This document shows positions 20,500 to 31,447 of a DNA stretch of 64,000 bases, piece by piece (positions within the stretch are counted from its first letter, which is position 1; every line of letters starts with the position of its first letter). The DNA is taken from the NCBI GenBank assembly GCA_027625915.1, contig JANTQA010000063.1, positions 3,534,001 to 3,598,000 of the forward strand, written 5' to 3'. This stretch comes from Anaeramoeba flamelloides (taxonomy: Eukaryota; Metamonada; Anaeramoebidae). Made by a program: the position numbers and the translations under genes. The notes below the pieces were generated by a model, which saw nothing but the letters and a program-made list of their open reading frames with translations, was not told where the DNA came from and searched no databases.

Positions 20500-22125
20500 A
20501 TGTTTATTTATTTTCATAAAAAGGATTCGACATATAAAAGTAATAGACAAAGAAGTAAATCACCAAAATTTTACACCCCCAACCAGAAGAAACCGAAAAA
20601 ACAAATAATTGATGAAAGAAAATCAAAATCACTGCAGAAAAAAAAAAAAATTGCTAGAAGATTAAATTTCAATACAGTAACAAAACAGAAAGAAAAGCCT
20701 ACCAAGATGAAGAACAGATCAAAAACACTAAATAAAAAGGCTCTCAAAAAAAATACTAAAAAAAACATAAAAAAAAAGATCCATAAAAAAAAAAAAGTAG
20801 AAATAAAGGTGAAAGAACAAAAAGAAAATAAAAGAAAAAAGGTCGATAAAGCTGAAAATGTAAACAAAGTTGAAAATGAAGGGGCGGAAGAAGAAGAAGA
20901 AAATTTAAATAATCTTGAAAATGAAAATAATGTAAGTGAAGAGAGTAAAGAAGAAAAAGAAGAAAAAGAAGAAAATATTGAAAAAGAGGGTGAACAGGAA
21001 GAACAAGAATCCTTGGAAAGTAATGGAGAAGAAGTTAATGAAGAAGATGTCAAAGAAGAAAAAAATCAAGAAATTGAAAAAATTGAAGAAGAAGAAGAAA
21101 ATAAACAAGAAGAAGAAGAAGAAGAAGAAAAGAAAGAAGAAGAAGAAGAAAAAATTGAAAGTAATGGAGAAGAAGGTAATGGAGAAGAAGTTCAAGAAGA
21201 TAAAGAGGAAGAAAAAGAAGAAAATAATAAAGAAGAAGAAAATAAAATTGAAAATGAAGAAGAAGAAAATAAACAAGGAGAAGAAGAAAATAAACAAGAA
21301 GAAGAAGAAGAAAATGAGAATGAGAATGAGAATTCGTCTGAAGAAAATAAAGAAGAAAAAAATCAAGAAATTGAAAAAATTGAAAAAAAACAAGAAAATC
21401 GAGAAAAAAAACAAAAAGAGTTCATTGAAGATGAAAAGGAAATAAAAATTGATGATGAGGAAGAGATTGGGAAAGAAGAGGAAGTGGAAGGAATAAATGG
21501 AAAAAACGAAAATAATGAAGGGGATAATGAAGGAGAAGATAACAAAGAAAAAAATAAGAAGAACGATGAAGAGAGTGAACAAAACAACGGAACAAAAGAA
21601 ATTGTAGACAATAATAAAGAAAAAGAAGAAAATAAAAAAGAAAATAAAAAGAAAATTGAGAATGAAAAAGTTGAAAATAAAAAAACTGAAACAACCAATC
21701 TAAAGTCGACAAAATCTCCGAATAAAATGAAAATAAAAAGAATTAAAAAAAAAAATTCATCCCCTAAAAAAAAATCAAAACCCCAAAAAAAAACAAAAAT
21801 TAAAAAAATTTCAACACCTAAAAAAAATCTCATCACTAAAAAAAAATCAACACCTAAAAAAACACCAACACATAAAAAAACATCAACACCCAAAAAAAAT
21901 CTCATAACTAAAAAAAAATCAACACCAAAAAAAAAATCAACACCAAAAAAAAAACTAACAATCAAAAAAAAAGCAACACCTAAAAAAATTATTCCTAAAA
22001 AAACATCAACACCTAAAAACCAGGATGTGGTGATGCATTACCAAAAAACAAAGAAGAAAACTCAAAATGATCCTAAAATTATCCAAAATAATCAAAATAA
22101 AACACCAAAAAGAAAATTGTTCTAA
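20500..22125 (+). CDS. Lys/Glu-rich low-complexity protein, or last exon of the CLASP gene
   Basis: A 541-codon frame from the ATG at 20500 to TAA at 22125. Three zones are visible: a basic Ser/Pro-containing N-terminus (residues ~9-120, RQRSKSPKF), a long Glu-rich acidic middle (~125-400), and a Lys-rich tail of repeated STPKK/ITKKK units (~440-530) like histone H1 tails or microtubule-binding basic regions. A splice acceptor (CATAAAAAG before GATTCG) at 20523 is in phase 0, the phase left by the CLASP exon at 15288, so this may be the CLASP C-terminus across a 5.2 kb intron. Otherwise ATG 20500 is the start. I cannot separate the two from sequence alone. The antisense Phe/Leu-rich frames are artefacts. 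Confidence 0.6.
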   Translation: MFIYFHKKDSTYKSNRQRSKSPKFYTPNQKKPKKQIIDERKSKSLQKKKKIARRLNFNTVTKQKEKPTKMKNRSKTLNKKALKKNTKKNIKKKIHKKKKVEIKVKEQKENKRKKVDKAENVNKVENEGAEEEEENLNNLENENNVSEESKEEKEEKEENIEKEGEQEEQESLESNGEEVNEEDVKEEKNQEIEKIEEEEENKQEEEEEEEKKEEEEEKIESNGEEGNGEEVQEDKEEEKEENNKEEENKIENEEEENKQGEEENKQEEEEENENENENSSEENKEEKNQEIEKIEKKQENREKKQKEFIEDEKEIKIDDEEEIGKEEEVEGINGKNENNEGDNEGEDNKEKNKKNDEESEQNNGTKEIVDNNKEKEENKKENKKKIENEKVENKKTETTNLKSTKSPNKMKIKRIKKKNSSPKKKSKPQKKTKIKKISTPKKNLITKKKSTPKKTPTHKKTSTPKKNLITKKKSTPKKKSTPKKKLTIKKKATPKKIIPKKTSTPKNQDVVMHYQKTKKKTQNDPKIIQNNQNKTPKRKLF

Positions 22126-23868
22126 ATAAAAATAATAATTTTAGATTAAATAATCATTTGATAAAAACAAATCTAAATTCTTAAAGTGGAAATTATTTAA
22201 TAATTAAAAAAAGACACTTAAATGTTTATTTCTTATTTTTATTATAATTTTTTAATAAAAAATGTTCTTTTTCACCAATTGGTACTAAATTATTTTTTTT
22301 TATTTTTTTATATTTTTGGTTTTCTATTTTTTATCAAGTTTAATATTTTTAAATATTATTTTTTTCAGGAATTGTTCTTTTGAAAATATGAAAAGTATCT
22401 AGGTTATTAATAATAATATTATTATTTGAAAATATTCAATGAGATTATGTATTGAGTCATTGGAGTTGAATTTTTTTATATATTTAGCTATATTTGAATT
22501 GTATGATTTTTTTTTTATTTTTTTTTCAACACTACAATATTTTTCACCTGTAACAGAAGTTTAATAAAATAACAAGAATAATATTTTGAGAAATTTTCAA
22601 AATAATTTAAATTGTTACAAATGGTGGTAAATTCTTTTATTGTTTTTTTTTTTTTGTGAATTATTTTTACCTTTTCCAAAAGATATAATATTTCACCAAA
22701 AAAATTTTTAAAGCGTAGATAATTATTAAGTTATGAATTTTTAGATTAATCTGGAACAAATATAGATTTTTGTATAAATAATATATTAGGTAGTTTGATC
22801 ACTATTTAATTACAATTTTCCAAAAAAAAAAAAAAAACTGTATCTTTTTTATAGTACCTATCCCATATTAATTGTTTTTTTCTTGTCACATTTACTTCAA
22901 ATTTTTTACCCAAAAAACTCCTTGTTTTCTTGACTAGAGTTTTAAAAATAAGGGTAATACTAAAAATGACAAGAAATAAAATAAAATTGGAATTTGAAGT
23001 TCTGGAATTTTTATTATATTAAACTTTATTACTCATTTGATATAATGTTAATTGAAATAGTATTAGTTTTTCTAATTTTAACTTTTCCAATTTTCTTTTT
23101 TCGTACGAGTGCTATATCGGCCAAATACGAACTATTTTACTTTTTTCTTCTTGTTCCAATCAAACATCCAATTCGTAGACCAAGTGTATATATACAGTAA
23201 ATTTTATAGGTTAACTCCTTTATATTTTGAGTTATTATTAAATTAGGAATGGAATTTGTTCAAAATATTCTATAATTTTCAAAATGAATTTTTGATTTTT
23301 GTTTTTTTGATATTAAAATTATAAGCGGAAATTAACTCAATTTTTTAGAGAAATATCCAACAATTTGATCCTTCATTTTAAGAATTTCTTTTTTAATATG
23401 TTGTACTTTAGTCAATTAACACTCGTTTTATTTATTGTTTCTTTGATGTTTATTGGAACTTTTAATCTGAATGACAGGTTTTACCAAGTCGATTATAATT
23501 ATTTTGTAAAGTTATTTTAATTACAAACAAACAGTCAAATATCCAACAATAAAATAATGCTATTGGAAACACAAACAAAAACGTGGTAGTTTTTTGTTAA
23601 TTATTTTTCCCTTTTTTAATATTTTTCATAAAGCGAAAAAACGTAACGGAAACGAGAATCTGTTAAATTTTTTTTCAACAAATATAACAATACCTTAAAT
23701 CAAGAGGTTGTTGGGTAACATAAAAATCTACTCAGATTACGTTCGATTATATGTATTTCAAATTTGAAAAAGAAAAAAAGCATTTTTTTTAAACTTTCTT
23801 CTTCACTTTTCAAATTTGTTTCAAAAAATAATTAAAAACATTATTTTTTTAACGTATATTTAGAATTT
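22126..23868. other. Intergenic DNA upstream of the nucleoporin gene
   Basis: No convincing gene. A 52-codon hydrophobic frame from ATG 23045 to 23200 (MLIEIVLVFLILTFPIFF) lies next to the dispersed repeat at 22905-23030 and is probably chance. The last ~300 bases before ATG 23869 should contain the nucleoporin promoter, but I see no distinct motif. Confidence 0.45.
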
Positions 23869-26800
23869 ATGTATAATTTTACAACACCAAAAAATACAGG
23901 AAAAAGAGGAAACCGAAGAAGAGGCTCAACACAACGAAGAAACACATCGAACCTGAATAAAAATTCTAGCTCATCCAATGGTTTGTTTGGATCGAGAAAC
24001 AATTCTCAAAACAATAGAAACACTTCCAATTCAAGTGGATCAAACGGACTATTTGGAAATAGAAACAATTCAAATAATAACCGAAACCAAAACCAAAGCC
24101 AAAACAAATCCAACCCTTTTAGCAGAAATAACAATTCTAATTCCAATAGAAACAATTCCACTTCAAGTGGATCCAATGGATTATTTGGATCAAGAAATAA
24201 TCCTCAAAGCAATAGAAGCACTTCCAATTCAAGTGGATCAAATGGACTATTTGGAAATAGAAACAATTCAAATAATAACCGAAACCAAAACCAAAGCCAA
24301 AATAGATCCAACCCTTTTAGCAGAAATAACAATTCTAATTCCAATAGAAACAATTCTAATTCAGGTGGATCCAATGGATTATTTGGATCAAGAAACAATT
24401 CTCAAAGCAATAGAAACACTTCCAATTCAAGTGGATCAAACGGATTATTCGGGAATAGAAACAATTCAAGCAATCAAATAAATAATACTGGCACTTCAAA
24501 CGATTATAAACCAGTCACTGTTAAGGAGCCAGGATCCAAAGGAGGAAAACACCTCTATGTTACAATCACTAATATGCAAAAATACGAAAAAAAGTCATTA
24601 GAAGAATTAAGATTCGAGGATTATTTAAAAGAAAACAAAGGAAACCAACAAAACAGTACCAATTCCAACACCAATTCCAATTCTAATTCTTCCAATGGAT
24701 TATTTGGGTCAAGAAACAATTCCCAAAACAATAGAAACACTTCCAATTCAAGTGGATCAAACGGATTATTCGGGAACAGAACAAACACAACTCGATCAAA
24801 CAATTTAAACAGCAATAATAGATCCAACCCTTTTAGCAGAAATAGCAAATCCAATTCCAACTCAAACAATTCCACTTCAAGTGGATCCAATGGATTATTT
24901 GGATCAAGAAACAATTCTCAAAGCAATAGAAGCACTTCCAATTCAAGTGGATCAAACGGACTATTTGGAAATAGAAACAATTCAAATAATAACCGAAGCC
25001 AAAGCCAAAGCCAAAACAAATCCAATCCTTTTAGCAGAAATAACAATTCTAATTCCAACTCTAATTCTAATTTAGGTGGATCAAATGGGTTGTTTGGAAA
25101 CAGATCAAATACAAATAGCAACACAACTTCAAGTCGATTTGGAAATCGACAACAAACACAAAATAATAACAATAAAACCGGTGGATATAATTTTTCTAAT
25201 AACAACGCCCAAAAGAACAGTAATAGTAGGCTTGGCAATTCTAGAAACACCCGCCAACAAACATCCACTTTGACAAGAACACAAAATAACAACCAAACAT
25301 CAACATCAAATCGATTTGGCTCAAGGCAACAAAGCCAAACCCAAACACAAACCCCCAAAAAAACTTTTAGTTTTGGAAACAAGAACCAAAATACCAATAA
25401 CCAAACCAAAACCACTTCATCTAGATTTACAAGATCACAAAACCAAAATCAAACACAAACCCAAACACGATCACAAACACAGACACAAAACAGAACACAA
25501 ACACAAACGCAACAACAGCAACAACCACAAAATACCATCCCAATTAACAATACATTTATCTTAGGCTATGAAGATTACCCATATATCCCACCTGGTGACT
25601 TATCACCCTTAAAAGATTCCACATCAACACTGCCCTTTTTAAGAACTCAAGATAAGCCAGTTAGAATACCAATCAAACCAACTGCGCAATTGAGATTCCA
25701 ATTAAAAACACCACGCTCTTTATGTAAAATATACCCACGTTTAGTAGGTACCTACCAACCACACTTATCCATTTTCACACCATTCCCAAGCGTTACTGAA
25801 AAATCCGTCAAGTTGGAGACTTTCACTTCACAAAAACAACAAGACAATCAAAAAAATTTTTTAGTACCAAAAAACACCTTAACACCAAAGATTAGTTCCC
25901 TTTCCACTAAAAGGAAAAACAGCGTTAAACAATTAATTTTAAATCCTAACGTTGATTTTACTTTCAAAGACAAAAAGCCATTAAAAACACCCATCAGAAC
26001 ACCCAAAGTAAAATCAAGATTTAGTGCCCATCAAAAACATAATACTTTAAATAGGTTCACTGACACATCCTCTAACAAGTCAAACTTATTGACGTCATAT
26101 GATAATTATACTGATAACTATAATTTTAAAATAAACGAAAACACAAATGATGATCTCACAACAAATTTATTTTCCAAATTAACCTTAAAAAAGAATAGAA
26201 AATTAAAAACTAATAAGAAAAAGGGCAAACTTAGCAATTCTGATCAAGACGATTCTCATTTCAATAGTGGAGACTCAGATTCAGAATATGACGACGATAA
26301 TGATGATCTAGGTGAAAATGAATATAACAAAGAAAACAACAATGGCACCAGCTTTGACAAAGAAGAAGATTATGACGAAGACGATGACATCTTAACCAAA
26401 TCTCCAATTTTGAAAGAATTTAACAAAAAGAAACTATCTACCCGCTTTGAAACTTTGTCCACAAAAAAACCAACAACATGGAAAAGCGAAAGATTTGGTT
26501 ACTATTCAATACCCTCTGCAAGTGAATTATCCAAAATGTCAAAAGAAGAAAGGAAAAATATTAAGAATTTTAAAATTGGGAAAAAGGGTCATGGCGAAAT
26601 TTGCTTTTTCGGTAAAACAGATGTGAATAAAATCAATATAAATAAAGACATTGAATTTAAAAAAAACAGAGTCATAGTATATCCATACCTTAAAAAACTA
26701 CCCAACCAAGGAACCGGTTTAAATAAGCCTTCAAGAGTCACCCTGAACAATTGCTACCCAATTAATAAAAAAACTGGTAAACCAACCAAAAATAGACACA

Positions 26801-26907
26801 CAATTAAAAAATTCATTAATAAAATTAAATTTTCTACAAAAAATTTTGGTGGAAAATTCATTGACTGGGAAAAAGGTGATTGGGTATTCGAAGTTGATCA
26901 TTTTTAA
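23869..26907 (+). CDS. NUP98: Nup98-type GLFG nucleoporin ending at the autoproteolysis site
   Basis: A 1012-residue single-exon protein. Residues ~40-200 and ~265-420 carry repeated SNGLFG and NPFSR units in Asn/Ser-rich sequence: the FG barrier of the pore. Between them (~213-262) is a Gle2/Rae1-binding GLEBS motif, with KYEKKSLEELRFEDY closely matching vertebrate Nup98. A Gln/Thr-rich stretch and a linker follow. Residues ~876-1012 form the C-terminal Nup98 domain: FGYYSIPSASELSKMS, FKIGKKGHGEICFFG, VIVYPYLKKLPNQGTGLN and GDWVFEVDHF. In Nup98-Nup96 precursors the chain is cut between this HF and the next Ser/Thr; here TAA follows HF directly, so no Nup96 is attached and no cleavage is needed, as in yeast Nup100/Nup116. 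Role: mRNA export and the permeability barrier at nuclear pores. Confidence 0.93.
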   Translation: MYNFTTPKNTGKRGNRRRGSTQRRNTSNLNKNSSSSNGLFGSRNNSQNNRNTSNSSGSNGLFGNRNNSNNNRNQNQSQNKSNPFSRNNNSNSNRNNSTSSGSNGLFGSRNNPQSNRSTSNSSGSNGLFGNRNNSNNNRNQNQSQNRSNPFSRNNNSNSNRNNSNSGGSNGLFGSRNNSQSNRNTSNSSGSNGLFGNRNNSSNQINNTGTSNDYKPVTVKEPGSKGGKHLYVTITNMQKYEKKSLEELRFEDYLKENKGNQQNSTNSNTNSNSNSSNGLFGSRNNSQNNRNTSNSSGSNGLFGNRTNTTRSNNLNSNNRSNPFSRNSKSNSNSNNSTSSGSNGLFGSRNNSQSNRSTSNSSGSNGLFGNRNNSNNNRSQSQSQNKSNPFSRNNNSNSNSNSNLGGSNGLFGNRSNTNSNTTSSRFGNRQQTQNNNNKTGGYNFSNNNAQKNSNSRLGNSRNTRQQTSTLTRTQNNNQTSTSNRFGSRQQSQTQTQTPKKTFSFGNKNQNTNNQTKTTSSRFTRSQNQNQTQTQTRSQTQTQNRTQTQTQQQQQPQNTIPINNTFILGYEDYPYIPPGDLSPLKDSTSTLPFLRTQDKPVRIPIKPTAQLRFQLKTPRSLCKIYPRLVGTYQPHLSIFTPFPSVTEKSVKLETFTSQKQQDNQKNFLVPKNTLTPKISSLSTKRKNSVKQLILNPNVDFTFKDKKPLKTPIRTPKVKSRFSAHQKHNTLNRFTDTSSNKSNLLTSYDNYTDNYNFKINENTNDDLTTNLFSKLTLKKNRKLKTNKKKGKLSNSDQDDSHFNSGDSDSEYDDDNDDLGENEYNKENNNGTSFDKEEDYDEDDDILTKSPILKEFNKKKLSTRFETLSTKKPTTWKSERFGYYSIPSASELSKMSKEERKNIKNFKIGKKGHGEICFFGKTDVNKININKDIEFKKNRVIVYPYLKKLPNQGTGLNKPSRVTLNNCYPINKKTGKPTKNRHTIKKFINKIKFSTKNFGGKFIDWEKGDWVFEVDHF
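24039..24460 (+). repeat. 195 bp tandem repeat in the FG region
   Basis: GGATCAAACGGACTATTTGG near 24039 recurs near 24234 (one base changed) and, more diverged, further on. The unit is 65 codons: one SNGLFGNR, one NPFSR and one SNGLFGSR block. A second partial array follows the GLEBS segment (~24690-25100). Near-identity at DNA level indicates recent in-frame expansion. Confidence 0.75.
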
Positions 26908-29021
26908 ATTATCCAATTTTGTTAAGGTTTTTTTGCTTTTTTTTTTGAAAATATAGCTTTTTATTTTTATTCAAATAATTTTTTAAAAACCTTTCTTTAT
27001 TTTTGGAATGAATTGATTCAAAATAATATTTTTTCTTCATGGAATTAAAAATAGATATGCTAAATGGTTTATTGAAAATATAAACCATTTATCTAATATC
27101 TATTATTCAATATTATATTCATTACGTTGAAAAATAATTTTAATCGAAAAATATTAATATTATTCTTTCAAATAAAAATCACATTTTTTTTTTTTTTTTC
27201 AAGTTTGGATTGGCTTTTTGTTCTTTTTATTTAGAGAAAATTCATCCATTAGATTTCTTAATTTATATTTTGTAAAGAATATGTTGATTATTTTAATTTT
27301 ATTTTCTAGAATAAAAATAAAATGTCCAATTTAGTGACTCATTTAGATTAAAGGAAACTTTAAATTAATAGAAGTGTTGTTATTCCATTTCTACATAACG
27401 AGGTTATTGTCAAAAGGTAAAAAAAATATTTATCAAAAGCTAAATTGTACGTTAAAAAGAAATTTGACCAATTTCAGAACCCGAATAATAGACTTTAAGG
27501 AAAATTATTGTTTTTCATTTGAACCACCTTAAAAAAAATATTATATTTTGATTTTTTTTTTTTTGATAGATAATTTAAATATTGATTTTTTGTGATCTTG
27601 AAAATTTTATAATAAATCAGTTACTATTTTTCAAAATCGTTTAAACTTTTCAATTTATAGTTGATTTTTACATTGATCAAAAACAATCGATCAAACTGAA
27701 GATTTTTTTTTTTGAAATTGCAAAGTGAGAATTCTTCCAACAAAAAAAATTCAACAAGTTGTGTAATGAGGGTAACTTGAAAATATGATAAATTACTCTT
27801 TTTTTGGTAAAATAAGTTTAGTTTGTTTTAGATAATCACTTTATTTATTGAATTTTTTTCATTTTCTTTGTTTAATATAAAAGATAAATATGAAAAAATT
27901 AACACAACACAAAATGAAAAATAATTTTAATTAAGCAAAAATAATATAAATATTTAAGGATCAGTAAAAAATAGGTATTTAAACCGGATTTAAATAGTGA
28001 GAGAAAGGAGTAATTAAAGAAAATTTAATAAAATAAAAAAAAGAGAAGAAAAGTAATTTAAATATCAATAATAAAATTTAATAATAATAACAATTACATG
28101 ACCAAATTAAGAACTATCTAGGTTCTGGATTCACATTGGGCAGGAATTTAAAAAAAGTAAAAATATCAAAAGTCATGGCTTCAGGTGTTGGAAAATTTAA
28201 AACATAATTTGGATTCTAAAACTTTTTCTCGGAAATTGATACTTTTACTCCTACTACCCAAGAATAAGTCACGACAAAGAAATTGAAAAGAAATAACTGT
28301 AATTATATTAGTGAATTTGATAAAACAATGATGATTATTATTATAGATAGATCATATTATAAATACTCCCAAAAGAGAATTATTATTTGATTATTTTGGA
28401 AAAATGATCAAAATTGAAAGATTTATTATTTGAAACTTGAAAGTTAATTCTAATAATTGGAATAAAATCAAAAACAAAAGAAAAAAAAACTAACAAACGA
28501 ATATATTCGCCATTTTCTTATAAAATAAATAAATAAAAATGTAAAAAATCAACCAATTGTTATAATGATTTTGAAATTTTATTTCTAATATAGAATTTCC
28601 AAAAATTAACTTTAGAGTGCCAAATTAATATAAATTAATCAATTTGATCTAGAAATTTTCAAATTATATTTTTTTATGACTATTTTTTGTTAAAAAAATA
28701 CAAATTGGATAAGTCAGATGATTAAAAGACTTTTATAATTTTCACTTTTTTTGAAAATGGGAATAAGCTATTCTTGATCAACATAAAAAATTTACTAATT
28801 TTATTTATCCCACAAATCATCTAATTTTAATAATTAAAAATTCTCATCATCATCCTAAAAAGTTATTTTGAAAAACAAAAAATAATAATTCACAATTTAA
28901 AAATAACCAAAATTGAAACTGTAACCAAACTTCAAGAAGTTTATCTAAAGTATAAAATAATTAAAAAATCATTGTATAAATGTTATTTTCTGTCATTTTT
29001 TTAGGTTAGCACTCCAAAAAA

Positions 29022-29023
<2 letters not shown>

Positions 29024-29072
<49 letters not shown>
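29024..29072. repeat. (TA)n microsatellite
   Basis: About 24 uninterrupted TA units lie directly against the left end of the GGGGCCC element. A second TA run (29639-29671) touches its right end, so the element inserted within one TA tract. Confidence 0.95.
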
Positions 29073-29076
<4 letters not shown>

Positions 29077-29634
29077 CCATTTCACTCAAAGGGGCCCAGC
29101 CAAAAATGAAAAGGTCACTTTATTTTTAAGAATCAACCAAACTTAGATTGTTTAGAAATACGAGAAATAATAAACTTCATATAAGAGTCCATAATTATAA
29201 AAGAAACCCTGGAACAAACTATAAATTTCAAAAAAAAAAAATGTTAAAAAATTTTTTGGGCCCCATTCATTGGAACGTCTCTTGCAAAATTCTCAATTTC
29301 TTTAGGAAATTAAAATCGTTGATAATAAGATTTTTTACTTGTAAATGTATGAATTTTAAAAGAACATACAAAATTTAACTTTTCTTAATGTTTATTTCGA
29401 TTTTCAAACATTTTTTTTTTCAAAGCAAATTTTTAAAAAAAAAAATAAAAAAGAAAAGAAAAAAAAAAAAAAAAAAAGCAAAAAGGAAAAAACAAAAAAA
29501 ACAAAATTTTACAAAATGTTAAAAAATGATTTTGATCTAAAAATTGAAAATTTTAGTTTGATAAGAGTAATAAATTAAACTTATAGAATGTCTTCCATTT
29601 CTTCAATAGAACTGGGCCCCTTTGACTGAAAAAG

Positions 29635-29640
<6 letters not shown>
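29071..29640 (+). mobile_element. GGGGCCC-ended TA element, copy 2
   Basis: The left end is TA-AACTCCATTTCACTCAAAG then GGGCCCAG; the right end reversed is TA-AAATCTTTTTCAGTCAAAG then GGGCCCAG: ~29 bp imperfect inverted repeats. It is 570 bp and nearly identical to the inverted copy in the CLASP intron. The 76-codon frame inside is shared by both copies but ends in A/T noise and shows no transposase motif, so I treat it as non-coding. Confidence 0.8.

Positions 29641-29671
<31 letters not shown>
29639..29671. repeat. (TA)n microsatellite
   Basis: About 16 TA units, the continuation of the tract at 29024-29072 on the other side of the inserted element. Confidence 0.95.
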
Positions 29672-29673
<2 letters not shown>

Positions 29674-30670
29674 TTTTTTTTTTTTATTATTTAATGGGGG
29701 AGTTTTTAATTCTTCTTATTTACCCAATTCCAAAATTTTGATTTAAGAATTTTGTTAAAGACTCAAAAATAAATTAATTACACACTAAGGCTAATAAATA
29801 TGATGAATCGCTTTTTCTAATAATATCAAAAATCGTAATAATATTATTTCTTAATATATTAGAAATATTAAATTTTTTTAATTCAGATATTCAGGTTTTA
29901 TGATTATTTTGATAGGCTGGGCAGTTCCAGAAAAAATGATATCTCTTTTAAAATCTTTTAAGGGTTATAAAAGTTTTTATAGAATGATTCAAATTTCTTC
30001 TTTTCTTTAAAATTAATTTTCAATAATTAAGATTTGACATTTTAATCATTTTGTAGATATTTTATTTTACAATACCTTGACCAATAAAGAAATTATCTAC
30101 TAATATGAAAAATTATTTAAATCATTTATCTCTAATTTCAAAATTATAAATGAAAAAAATCTTATTTATATTGTAAAAACAAACTAGGAATTATTAACGC
30201 GAAATACCTCTACAATTATAAGTTTTTTGAAAAATTCAAAAAATTTTTTTATAAAATTATTATTTTGATCTCTTGTATTGATTTTATCAATCCTACGGGG
30301 TTAAAAATAAAATTAAATACAAGATACAATATATTTATCAATATTTTTTATTTTGAAACAATATCTAAATAATTGATTCTATAAATAGTATTGTTAAAAT
30401 AATAATTTTTTTAAAAAAAATGAAAGCAATCTCAAAAAAAATATGAGAATTTTGAGATAAGAAGTATTTAAGCCCAAAATCACTGAATCAATAAAATACA
30501 CGTTACTTTCTTCTTATATCATCTATAAAAAATCAATTTGATCATATTTTATTTATTGAACAAATTAAAATTATATTATAATGTATTTCCAAAAAGTTCT
30601 TATAAAAGATTATTAGAATATTAAATTTCTTTTTGTTTATTACAAATATTTAAAAAAACAATAAAATAAT

Positions 30671-31213
30671 CATGAAATAAAATTCAAAATTTCCCCAAAT
30701 ACTAAAATTTTCCAAAGAATCACAATAATGCAATTTCATTCAAATTGGAAATAAATTTTGCTTTTTATCAAATAGGAAAATCATTTTTTCATCTTTTAGT
30801 TTTTTTTTTTCATTTCATTTTTCGAAATACATAACCTGTTTAGGTAGATCAAAATTTTTTTTTCTCAAAGATTTATATTATGTTAAAGTTCAGCTGTTCA
30901 AAATAAAGAACTCAAATAAAATTAGACAATGGTAGTATCTAACCATTTGATCGATCAATATTCCTAATAGAATTTCAACATATTTACTAATGTATTTTTT
31001 GGTTTTGCTCTCTCCAAAATTTTTAACACACCCTTGATTTATTAGTATTAATAATTATTTATTTTTTTTAAAAAGTATTGTAATTTATAAACAAGTGTTA
31101 GCATTTCAAATAGCAAATGGTTCTAATTTGGTATTACTTCTTGAATTGATTAAATAAGTTTTTTTTTTCACAAATCGAATTTTGGTGTGATAAAAATTTT
31201 AAATTGGGGTTTA
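30671..31213. repeat. Family B TA element, uninterrupted copy
   Basis: It matches 13368-14460 without the nested insert: AATCACAATAATGCAATTTC at the site where copy 1 is interrupted, GCTCTCTCCAAAATTTTTAA in the middle and AAATTGGGGTT-TA at the right end. The left terminus is partly degraded. Confidence 0.7.
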
Positions 31214-31447
31214 TTTCCAGTCTTTTTAATAATTTTTATATTTAACTAAAAATATGATTTATATTTCAAAAAGAAAAAGAAAAATCAAATAAAATTTATT
31301 TAATAATTGAAAGTTTAATAAAAAACAAAAAAAAAAGACAAGAAAAAATTTTTTCAATTAAAAACGAAAATTAAATAAAATATGACTTTTTGAAATAAAT
31401 AGTCTTTAAATTTAATATTATTAATATTCAAACTATGCAATAATAAA

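Larger units (their letters stand above)
26908..31447. other. 4.5 kb region between convergent NUP98 and RasGEF genes
   Basis: No complete gene. At ~28100-28310 there is a patch of coding-like sequence. On the minus strand, NPNYVLNFPTPEAMTFDIF follows a TTTTAG and runs to a stop at ~28120. On the plus strand, LGSGFTLGRNLKKVKISKVM is open. I could not extend either into a gene. The transposon copies at 29071-29640 and 30671-31213 and the TA tracts are listed separately. Confidence 0.45.

Noticed and set aside
20571-21965. Long minus-strand Phe/Ser-rich frames opposite the Lys/Glu-rich gene
   Set aside because: Low-complexity shadows of GAA/AAA codon runs; no start context or domain.
24204-25415. 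Leu/Phe-rich minus-strand frames in the nucleoporin gene
   Set aside because: Complement of the repetitive Asn/Ser/Gly codons; the plus strand has a complete, recognisable Nup98 architecture.
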